A DNA stretch of 64,000 bases, from positions 1,674,001-1,738,000 of the forward strand of contig NZ_OZ257125.1 in the NCBI RefSeq assembly GCF_965279055.1, given 5' to 3'. Positions 9,517 through 18,603 of the stretch are shown here, piece after piece; within the stretch, counting starts at the first letter, position 1, and every line of letters begins with the position of its first letter. The DNA comes from Hydrocarboniphaga sp965279055. GTDB taxonomy: Bacteria > Pseudomonadota > Gammaproteobacteria > Nevskiales > Nevskiaceae. A model generated the notes under the pieces. The model ran no database searches. It worked only from the letters and a program-made list of their open reading frames with translations, and had not been told where the DNA came from. Made by a program: the position numbers and the translations under genes.

Positions 9517-9522
9517 ACCGGC

Positions 9523-10710
9523 TCAGAACGAATCGCCCGGCACGCGCACCCAGCCTTCCATCAGCACGCGTGCGCTGCGCGACATGATCGCCTTCTTCAC
9601 CACCCAGGCGCCGTTTTCCAGCACTGCCTGTGCGCCGACGCGCAAGCTGCCGGACGGATGGCCGAAGCGCACCGCCTGGCGCTCGCCGCCGCCGGCCGCG
9701 AGGTTGACCAGCGTGCCGGGGATCGCGGCGGCCGTGCCGATCGCCACTGCCGCGGTGCCCATCATCGCGTGATGCAGCTTGCCCATCGACAGCGCTCGCA
9801 CGTTGAGGTCGATCTCGTCTGCACTCACCGATTTGCCGCTGGAAGACGTGTAGGGCGCGGGTTTGGCGACGAACGCGACTTTCGGCGTGTGCTGGCGCTT
9901 GGCCGCCTCGGAGACGTCCTTGATCAGGCCCATGCGCAGCGCGCCGTAGGCACGGATCGTCTCGAACTTCGCCAGCGCTTTCGGATCGCTGTTGATCGCC
10001 TCGCGCAGCTCGGTGCCGGTATAGCCGACTTCCTCGGCATTGATGAACACGGTCGGGATGCCGGCGTTGATCATCGTCGCCTTCAGCGTGCCGACGCCGG
10101 GCACGTCGAGATCGTCGACCAGGTTGCCGGTAGGAAACATCGAGCCGCCTTCGTCGCCTTCCTCGGCCGGATCGAGGAACTCGATCTGCACTTCGGCGGC
10201 CGGGAAGGTGACGCCGTCGAGTTCGAAGTCGCCGGTTTCCTGCACCTGGCCGTTTGTAATCGGCACGTGCGCGATGATGGTCTTGTTGATCTGCGTCTGC
10301 CAGATGCGCACCACGCAATGGCCGTTCTGCGGAATGCGCGATGCGTCGACCATGCCGTTGCTGATCGCGAACGAGCCGACGGCGGCGGTCAGGTTGCCGC
10401 AGTTGCCGGACCAGTCGACGAAGGCCTTGTCGATCGACACCTGGCCGAACATGTAGTCGACGTCGTGATCGGCCTTGCTGCTTTTGGCCAGGATCACGGT
10501 CTTGGAGGTCGACGAGGTCGCACCGCCCATGCCGTCGATCTGCGCGCCATAGGGATCGGGCGAGCCGATCACGCGCAGCAGCAGCTTGTCGCGCGCCTGG
10601 CCGGCCTTCTGTGCCGCTTCGGGCAAATCGCCGAGCTTGAAGAAAACGCCCTTGCTGGTGCCGCCGCGCATGTAGGTGGCGGGGATTTTGATTTGGGGGA
10701 CGTGAGGCAT
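9523..10710 (-). CDS. prpF: 2-methylaconitate cis-trans isomerase
   Basis: 395 residues from ATG 10710 (MPHVPQIKIP), the usual PrpF length; the longer open frame only adds translated repeat DNA (peptide WIPAFAGMT). Family marks: ATYMRGGTSKGVFF near the start, IDGMGGATSSTSKT, and SGNCGNLTAAVG. PrpF isomerises the 2-methylaconitate formed by AcnD, so the two genes normally travel together to replace a methylcitrate dehydratase (PrpD). Here it is the last gene of the minus-strand prp group and is separated from acnD by a GIY-YIG gene and repeats. Confidence 0.95.
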   Translation of the reverse strand: MPHVPQIKIPATYMRGGTSKGVFFKLGDLPEAAQKAGQARDKLLLRVIGSPDPYGAQIDGMGGATSSTSKTVILAKSSKADHDVDYMFGQVSIDKAFVDWSGNCGNLTAAVGSFAISNGMVDASRIPQNGHCVVRIWQTQINKTIIAHVPITNGQVQETGDFELDGVTFPAAEVQIEFLDPAEEGDEGGSMFPTGNLVDDLDVPGVGTLKATMINAGIPTVFINAEEVGYTGTELREAINSDPKALAKFETIRAYGALRMGLIKDVSEAAKRQHTPKVAFVAKPAPYTSSSGKSVSADEIDLNVRALSMGKLHHAMMGTAAVAIGTAAAIPGTLVNLAAGGGERQAVRFGHPSGSLRVGAQAVLENGAWVVKKAIMSRSARVLMEGWVRVPGDSF

Positions 10711-10739
10711 GGTGATGCTCTCCGAGTTGCGTGTTGTTG

Positions 10740-10768
10740 CAGTCATTCCCGCGAAGGCGGGAATCCAG
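10740..10768. repeat. palindromic repeat of the CATTCCCGCGAAGGCGGGAATCCAG family
   Basis: A short dyad, TTCCCGC-GAAG-GCGGGAA, between prpF and the GIY-YIG gene. The same family recurs on the other side of that gene (11153-11243). Read on the minus strand it encodes WIPAFAGMT, the hallmark of this repeat in many proteobacteria. Confidence 0.85.
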
Positions 10769-10846
10769 TTCTTGATGCTTGAGCGGCCTTTGCGATTTCC
10801 CTGGATGTCCGACTGCACGGACGTGACATCGTGCTGCAGGGATCGG

Positions 10847-11134
10847 TCATCGGATCAGCTCGTCGTACAGATCGTTCCAGTCCGGGTTCGAGGCTTCTAT
10901 CAGCTTCAGTTTCCAGGCACGGTTCCATTTCTTGATCTGTTTCTCGCGGGCAATCGCGGCAATGGGATCTTCGGCCGGCTCGAACCATACGAGGTCATGG
11001 ACGACGTACTTTTTTGTGAAGCCTTCAACAACGTTGTTCCTGTGTTCCCAGACGCGACGAATGAGATCGTTGGTGACACCAACATACAGTGTTCCGTTGC
11101 GACGACTGGCCAGTATGTAGACGTAGTAGCTCAT
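10847..11134 (-). CDS. GIY-YIG domain endonuclease-like small protein
   Basis: 95 residues. The N-terminus YYVYILASRRNGTLYVGVT is the GIY-YIG core in its YVY/YVG form, followed by the catalytic-type Arg in DLIRRVWEHR and by REKQIKKWNRAWKLKLI, typical of the short YhbQ-like/UPF0213 branch. These proteins are single-domain nucleases of unclear role. The gene lies between acnD and prpF in the same direction, flanked on both sides by one family of palindromic repeats, which suggests that it came in as a small cassette. It is intact. Confidence 0.87.
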   Translation of the reverse strand: MSYYVYILASRRNGTLYVGVTNDLIRRVWEHRNNVVEGFTKKYVVHDLVWFEPAEDPIAAIAREKQIKKWNRAWKLKLIEASNPDWNDLYDELIR

Positions 11135-11152
11135 TCACGTCGTAGCTACAAA

Positions 11153-11243
11153 GTCGTCATTCCCGGGTAGGCAGGAATCCAGTGCTCCAGAACCGAGCAG
11201 CAGTTCATACTCCACTGGATTCCCGCCTTCGCGGGAATGACAG
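11153..11243. repeat. pair of inverted CATTCCCG-type palindromic repeats
   Basis: A degraded copy (TCATTCCCGGGTAGGCAGGA, from 11158) and an intact inverted copy ending in GCGGGAATGACAG form a large dyad between the GIY-YIG gene and acnD. The same repeat is found at 10740-10768. Confidence 0.85.
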
Positions 11244-11248
11244 CTAAA

Positions 11249-13858
<2,610 letters not shown>

Positions 13859-13894
13859 TTGTCTCACGGCAGAAAATGATGATCTTGCTGCTGT

Positions 13895-13962
13895 TGTAGG
13901 AGCGGACCCTGTCCGCGACTGGGCCGTCATTGACACAATCGCGGACAGGGTCCGCTCCTACA
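13895..13962. repeat. REP-like palindrome, TGTAGGAGCGG family
   Basis: Perfect 24-bp arms at 13895-13918 and 13939-13962 between prpC and acnD. The arms are identical to those of the copy inside the helicase gene (21444-21516). Confidence 0.9.
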
Positions 13963-13974
13963 GTCGGATGCGTA

Positions 13975-15138
13975 TTATTTGCGGTCCTTTAGGGGCACAA
14001 ACTTGAGATCTTCCGGCCCGACGTAGTTCGCGCTCGGGCGGATGATCTTGCCGTCGATGCGCTGTTCGATCACATGCGCGCTCCAGCCGGATGTGCGCGC
14101 GATCACGAACAGCGGCGTGAACATGTCGGTGGGCACACCCATCACGTGGTAGCTGACGGCGCTGAACCAGTCGAGGTTCGGGAACATTTTCTTGATGTCC
14201 CACATCACCGTTTCCAGGCGCTCGGCAATGTCGTACATCTTGGTGCTGCCGGCTTCGACCGACAGATCCTTGGCCACTTCCTTGATCACCTTGTTGCGCG
14301 GATCGCTGATCGTGTAGACCGGGTGACCGAAGCCGATCACGACTTCCTTCTTCTCGACGCGCGCCTTGATGTCGGCCTCGGCTTCATCGGGCGTGTCGTA
14401 GCGCTTCTGGATTTCAAAGGCGACTTCGTTGGCGCCACCGTGCTTGGGGCCGCGCAGCGCGCCAATGCCGCCGGCGATGCAGCTGTACATGTCCGAGCCG
14501 GTGCCGGCGATCACGCGCGAGGTGAACGTGCTCGCATTGAACTCGTGCTCGGCGTACAGCACCAGCGAGGTGTGCATCGCCTTGACCCAGCTTTCTTTCG
14601 GCTTTTCCTGATGCAGCAGGTGCAGGAAGTGTCCGCCGATGGAATCGTCGTCGGTTTCGACGTCGATCATGTTGCCGTTGTAGGCGAAGTGGTACCAGTA
14701 CAGCAGCATCGAGCCGAGGCTGGCCATCAGCTTGTCGGCGATGTCGCGCGCGCCGGCATGGTTGTGGTCGTCCTTCTCCGGCTTGACGCAGCCGAGCACC
14801 GACACGCCGGTGCGCATCACGTCCATCGGGTGCGACGACGGCGGCAGCTGTTCCAGCGCGGTTTTCACCGCGGCCGGAATGCCGCGCAGCGATTTCAGCT
14901 TGGTCTTGTAGGCCTTCAGTTCGGCCGCGGTCGGCAGCTTTCCGTGAACCAGCAGGTGGGCGATTTCTTCGAACTCGCACTGCGCGGCGACATCGAGGAT
15001 GTCGTAGCCGCGATAGTGCAGATCGTTGCCGCTACGGCCGACGGTGCACAGCGCGGTGTTGCCGGCGGCGGTGCCGGACAGCGCGACGGATTTTTTCGGC
15101 TTGAAGGCGCCAGCGGCGGGTGCAGGGGTATCGCTCAT
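13975..15138 (-). CDS. prpC: 2-methylcitrate synthase
   Basis: 387 residues, the usual PrpC length. It condenses propionyl-CoA with oxaloacetate to 2-methylcitrate. The citrate-synthase catalytic triad is visible: His233 in GPKHGGANE, His272 in GFGHPVY and Asp338 in VPTDMFTPL. The short form without the N-terminal zinc-binding extension and the location between prpB and acnD support PrpC over GltA. ATG 15138 follows AGGAG on the minus strand. A 187-bp gap to prpB holds two palindromic repeats, yet the genes probably form one transcript from the sigma-54 promoter. Confidence 0.96.
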   Translation of the reverse strand: MSDTPAPAAGAFKPKKSVALSGTAAGNTALCTVGRSGNDLHYRGYDILDVAAQCEFEEIAHLLVHGKLPTAAELKAYKTKLKSLRGIPAAVKTALEQLPPSSHPMDVMRTGVSVLGCVKPEKDDHNHAGARDIADKLMASLGSMLLYWYHFAYNGNMIDVETDDDSIGGHFLHLLHQEKPKESWVKAMHTSLVLYAEHEFNASTFTSRVIAGTGSDMYSCIAGGIGALRGPKHGGANEVAFEIQKRYDTPDEAEADIKARVEKKEVVIGFGHPVYTISDPRNKVIKEVAKDLSVEAGSTKMYDIAERLETVMWDIKKMFPNLDWFSAVSYHVMGVPTDMFTPLFVIARTSGWSAHVIEQRIDGKIIRPSANYVGPEDLKFVPLKDRK

Positions 15139-15199
15139 TTGAATCTCCTAAGTCTTGAATTCGCGTTTTGGTGTCGATTCCAACGGCACTTCGAAAATC

Positions 15200-15312
15200 C
15201 CCTCTCCCTCCGGGAGAGGGTTAGGGTGAGGGCGTCTGAGTTAGAAGCCAGTTTGCATTCTGCAAGTCCCTCATCCGGCGCTTCGCGCCACCTTCTCCCG
15301 GAGGGAGAAGGG
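15200..15312. repeat. GGGAGAGGGTTAGGGTGAGGG-type palindromic repeats
   Basis: Two facing copies in the prpB-prpC gap: a CCCTCTCCCTCCGGGAGAGGG hairpin (15200-15220 region, followed by TTAGGGTGAGGG) and a second copy ending in TTCTCCCGGAGGGAGAAGGG (15293-15312). This family is widespread in proteobacteria and is distinct from the TGTAGGAGCGG family. Confidence 0.8.
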
Positions 15313-15325
15313 TTCACAACAAAAG

Positions 15326-16210
15326 CTATTTCTTCTTGGCCGCAAACAGCGCATCGAGCTTGCTCTCGAAGGCGTGATAGCCGATGCGGTCGTAGAGCTC
15401 GTTGCGCGTCTGCATCAGTTCGATCACGTCTTTCTGATGGCCGTTGTTGCGGATCGAGGTGTAGACCGCCTCGGCGGCCTTGTTGGCCGCGCGGAATGCC
15501 GACAGCGGATACAGCTGGATGCCGACGCCGACCGAAGCCAGTTCCTCGCGCGTGAACAGCGGCGTCGCACCGAATTCGGTGATGTTGGCGAGCACCGGCA
15601 CCTTCACCGCGTCGACGAAGCGCTTGTAGGTCGGCAGGTCGTAGGCGGCCTCGGCGAAGATGCCGTCGGCGCCGGCTTCGACGCAGGCGATGGCGCGTTC
15701 GATCGCCAGATCGACGCCCTCGACCTGGATCGCGTCGGTGCGCGCGATCAGGAAGAAATCCGGATCGGTCTTGGCATTGGCGGCGGCCTTCACGCGGTCG
15801 ACCATTTCGTCCTTGGACACGATCTCCTTGCCCGGACGATGGCCGCAGCGCTTGGCGCCAACCTGATCCTCGATATGGCAGGCGGCGGCGCCGGCCTTGA
15901 TCAGCGCCTTGACGGTGCGCTCGATGTTGAACGCGCTGGCGCCGAAGCCGGTGTCGATGTCGACCATCAGCGGCAGGTCGCAGACGTCGGTGATGCGGCG
16001 CGTGTCGGTGAGCACGTCGTCCATCGTGTTGATGCCCAGGTCCGGCAGGCCCAGCGAGCCGGCCGCGACGCCGCCGCCGGACAGGTAGATCGCCTTGAAG
16101 CCGGCGCGCTTGGCCAGCAGCGCGTGATTGGCGTTGATCGCGCCGATCACCTGCAGCGGTTTTTCGGCGGCGAGGGCAGCGCGGAATCGGGCGCCGGCGG
16201 ACTGGGTCAT
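15326..16210 (-). CDS. prpB: 2-methylisocitrate lyase
   Basis: 294 residues from ATG 16210, chosen because AGGAG lies 8 bp upstream and MTQSAGARFRAAL matches PrpB N-termini; the longer frame adds 14 residues of promoter-proximal DNA. The active-site loop KRCGHRPGKE has Cys122 as catalytic acid/base, and VDIDTGFG holds Mg-binding aspartates. The enzyme splits 2-methylisocitrate into pyruvate and succinate, the last step of the methylcitrate cycle. It is the first gene of the minus-strand prp operon and lies 26 nt from the start site predicted by the sigma-54 promoter. Confidence 0.96.
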   Translation of the reverse strand: MTQSAGARFRAALAAEKPLQVIGAINANHALLAKRAGFKAIYLSGGGVAAGSLGLPDLGINTMDDVLTDTRRITDVCDLPLMVDIDTGFGASAFNIERTVKALIKAGAAACHIEDQVGAKRCGHRPGKEIVSKDEMVDRVKAAANAKTDPDFFLIARTDAIQVEGVDLAIERAIACVEAGADGIFAEAAYDLPTYKRFVDAVKVPVLANITEFGATPLFTREELASVGVGIQLYPLSAFRAANKAAEAVYTSIRNNGHQKDVIELMQTRNELYDRIGYHAFESKLDALFAAKKK

Positions 16211-16247
16211 GGCTTTGCTCCTGGTGGGATGCGGACGCGTCCAGGCG

Positions 16248-16263
16248 ATCAAGGGTCGTGCCA
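16248..16263 (-). promoter_or_regulatory. sigma-54 promoter of the prpB operon
   Basis: On the minus strand the 16-mer TGGCACGACCCTTGAT matches the -24/-12 consensus TGGCACG-N4-TTGCW, with the required 10-bp spacing and one mismatch (GC to GA at -12). Transcription would start near 16236, 26 nt before prpB. The neighbouring prpR codes for a sigma-54 activator. Confidence 0.75.
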
Positions 16264-16325
16264 GCCGGTGCGACGGCGTAAGTAATTGAAGTAAATCGTA
16301 TTTAGTTTTGAGGTTCGGATTGCGG

Positions 16326-16362
16326 ATGTTTCATGGATGCATCGCAACGTTCAATGAAACAT
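16326..16362. promoter_or_regulatory. inverted repeat ATGTTTCAT/ATGAAACAT, candidate PrpR upstream activating site
   Basis: Perfect 9-bp arms at 16326-16334 and 16354-16362, centres 28 bp apart, about 65-110 bp upstream of the sigma-54 promoter. This is where an enhancer-binding protein would sit. The right arm ends 10 bp before the prpR start, so binding could also control prpR itself. Confidence 0.6.
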
Positions 16363-16372
16363 AATCTGCAAC

Positions 16373-17986
16373 ATGCGAAACGCCGACAGCAACCTGCCGA
16401 GCATCTGGACCGTCAGCGTGACCCGGCTGTCCGGCCTGCTGCGCGACCTGACCCCGGAATTCGATGGCCGCGCGCATATCGACACGCTCAACCTCGGCTT
16501 CGAGGAAGCGGTGACGGTGATCCGCGAGCGCCTGCGTACCGAAGACTGCGACGTGCTGCTGTCGGCTGGTTCCAACGGCGAATATCTGCGCCATCGCATC
16601 GACAAGCCGGTGGTGCTGATCCAGCCCGACGGCTTCGACCTGATGCAGGCCCTGGCGCGCGCGCGACGCTATTCGGGGCGCATCGGCTTCATCAGTTACG
16701 GCGCCGATCTGCCGGCCTTCGCCGCGTTCAAGCAGCAGTTCGGGCTGGACATCGAACACCGCCGCTACAGCAATACCGAAGAGGCGCGCGACATCGTCAC
16801 CGAGCTGGTCGCGCTCGGCTGCGGCGCGATCGTCGGCACCGGCTTCGTCGTCGAGCTCGCCGAGAAAGCCGGCGTCGCCGGCATCCTGATGTATTCGGCG
16901 GATTCGGTGCGCAAGTCCTTCGAGCAGGCGATCGACCTGGCGCGGATGCTCGGCAGCGCGCGCGGCGGTCCGGCGCGCAGCGCGCCGCCGGCGCTGGCGG
17001 CGGACGCCAAGTTCAGCCTGCGTCGCCTGCTTGGCAACAGTGAATCGGCAATAGCGCTGCGCGAGCAGGTGGCGCTTTACGGCGCCAGCGAGCGCACCGT
17101 GCTGATCACCGGCGAAACCGGCACCGGCAAGGAGCTGGTGGCGCAGGCGCTGCACGGCGCCAGCCCGCGTCGCGGCAAGCCCTTCGTTGCGGTCAACTGC
17201 GGCGCCATCGCCGAGTCGCTGCTGGAATCCGAGTTGTTCGGCTATGACGAAGGCGCGTTCACCGGCAGCCGCCGCGGCGGCCGCACCGGACTGATCGAAG
17301 CCGCCAACGGCGGCACGCTGTTCCTCGACGAAATCGGCGAAATGCCACTGGCCTTGCAGACGCGCCTGCTGCGCGTGCTCGAGGAGCGCGAGATCACGCG
17401 CGTCGGCGCGAGCCGCGTCACGCCGGTCGACGTGCGCGTGGTCGCGGCGACGCATGTCGAGCTGGATCGGCTTGCCTCCGACGGCCGCTTCCGGCGCGAC
17501 CTGTACTACCGCCTCAACGTACTGCGCATCGCGCTGATGCCGTTGCGTGAGCGCGCCGAGGACATTCCGCTGCTGCTGATGAGTTTCCTGCGCGCAGCCG
17601 GCGCCGGCGCGATGATCGTCGACGCGCCCGGCCTGGCGCTGCTCCAGGCCCACACCTGGCCCGGCAATATCCGCGAGCTGCGCAACCTGGCCGACCGCAT
17701 CGCCGTGCTGGCGCATGCGCAGTCGCCGCTGTCGGCGCTGACCCGTCCGCTGCTGCTGCGCTGCGCGCCGGAACTGGCGCCGGTGGTGCAGGCGATTCCG
17801 GCGCTGGCGCAAACTGCGTCTTCTGCAGCTATTTCGTCAGCCCCCAAGCCGCTGCGCATTTCGCGCCCCAGCGACGCCGAGCTGATTGCCGGTCTTGCCG
17901 CGGCCGGCGGCCAGCGCGAAGCACTCGCCACGCACCTCGGCGTATCGCGCACCACGCTATGGCGCTGGTTCAAGGACATGACGTAG
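16373..17986 (+). CDS. prpR: PrpR, sigma-54-dependent activator of propionate catabolism
   Basis: 537 residues: a PrpR_N sensor domain (about 1-200, thought to bind 2-methylcitrate), an AAA+ domain (about 220-450) with Walker A GETGTGKE and Walker B GGTLFLDEIGE, and a C-terminal Fis-type helix-turn-helix (EALATHLGVSRTTLWRWF). The sigma-54 contact loop reads GAFTGS rather than the common GAFTGA. It is divergent from prpB, as in most bacteria with this pathway. The start has no clear Shine-Dalgarno. The stop codon TAG lies inside a palindromic repeat shared with ogt. Confidence 0.93.
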   Translation: MRNADSNLPSIWTVSVTRLSGLLRDLTPEFDGRAHIDTLNLGFEEAVTVIRERLRTEDCDVLLSAGSNGEYLRHRIDKPVVLIQPDGFDLMQALARARRYSGRIGFISYGADLPAFAAFKQQFGLDIEHRRYSNTEEARDIVTELVALGCGAIVGTGFVVELAEKAGVAGILMYSADSVRKSFEQAIDLARMLGSARGGPARSAPPALAADAKFSLRRLLGNSESAIALREQVALYGASERTVLITGETGTGKELVAQALHGASPRRGKPFVAVNCGAIAESLLESELFGYDEGAFTGSRRGGRTGLIEAANGGTLFLDEIGEMPLALQTRLLRVLEEREITRVGASRVTPVDVRVVAATHVELDRLASDGRFRRDLYYRLNVLRIALMPLRERAEDIPLLLMSFLRAAGAGAMIVDAPGLALLQAHTWPGNIRELRNLADRIAVLAHAQSPLSALTRPLLLRCAPELAPVVQAIPALAQTASSAAISSAPKPLRISRPSDAELIAGLAAAGGQREALATHLGVSRTTLWRWFKDMT

Positions 17987-18041
17987 CCCGGGTGAAAGCC
18001 GGGAGCGGTCGCGTGCCCATCCCGGGTTTCACCCGGGCTAC
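17983..18041. repeat. GTAGCCCGGGTGAAA-type palindrome joining the 3' ends of prpR and ogt
   Basis: GTAGCCCGGGTGAAAGCCGGG (arm from 17983) and its inverted partner CCCGGGTTTCACCCGGGCTAC, ending at 18041. Its two ends supply the stop codons of both convergent genes. It probably works as a bidirectional terminator. A half-size copy is at 40554-40577. Confidence 0.85.
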
Positions 18042-18559
18042 AGAAGCCGGAACGGCTTGGCCTCGTGATCCAGCAACCAGCGCTTGCGCTCGATGCCGCC
18101 GCCATAGCCGGTGAGGTCGCCGCTGGCGCCGATCACGCGATGGCAGGGCACGATGATCGAGATCGGGTTCCTGCCGTTGGCGAGCCCTACCGCGCGTGAC
18201 GCCTTGACGTCGCCCAGGCGCCGCGCCAGCTCGCCGTAGCTGATCGTCTCGCCGTAGGGAATCTGCATCAGCGCGTCCCAGACCTTGCGCTGGAACGGCG
18301 TGCCGACCGCGGCCAGCGGCAGCTTGAATTCGCGCAATTCGCCGGCAAAAAAAGCACTCAGCTGTGCCTTGGCTTCAACGAAGCGGGGCTCGTCAGCGCG
18401 CCAGGTCTGCTCGGCCGGCGGATGCCGTCGATATTCCATATGCAGGCCGGTCAGCCCGGTTTCGTCGGCGAGCAGCATCAGCTCGCCGATCGGACTGGGC
18501 ATCGTCGAGCGGAACAGGGCGGGGAACATGGAACTGTCAGCAGACTTCGAAGCAGGCAT
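18038..18559 (-). CDS. ogt: methylated-DNA--protein-cysteine S-methyltransferase
   Basis: 173 residues. The active site IIVPCHRVIG has the methyl-acceptor Cys139. The DNA-binding recognition helix (SYGELARRLG) and Asn-hinge region (RAVGLANGRNP) precede it, and GYGGGIERKRWLLDHE follows. It repairs O6-alkylguanine and O4-alkylthymine by suicidal transfer. There is no Ada-type regulatory domain, so this is the constitutive Ogt class; it is called Ogt rather than Ada or AGT homologues on length only. It is convergent with prpR and divergent from the helicase gene. Confidence 0.93.
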   Translation of the reverse strand: MPASKSADSSMFPALFRSTMPSPIGELMLLADETGLTGLHMEYRRHPPAEQTWRADEPRFVEAKAQLSAFFAGELREFKLPLAAVGTPFQRKVWDALMQIPYGETISYGELARRLGDVKASRAVGLANGRNPISIIVPCHRVIGASGDLTGYGGGIERKRWLLDHEAKPFRLL

Positions 18560-18603
18560 CGTCGGCGCCTCCGGTGCCGGGCGGGCGGTGCGATAATAAG
18601 GCC

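Noticed and set aside
10711..10818. N-terminal extension of prpF
   Set aside because: It translates repeat DNA (WIPAFAGMT) and is not part of PrpF; ATG 10710 gives the family length.
13859..13936. N-terminal extension of acnD
   Set aside because: It translates a palindromic repeat (SRTGSAPT) and has no counterpart in AcnD proteins.
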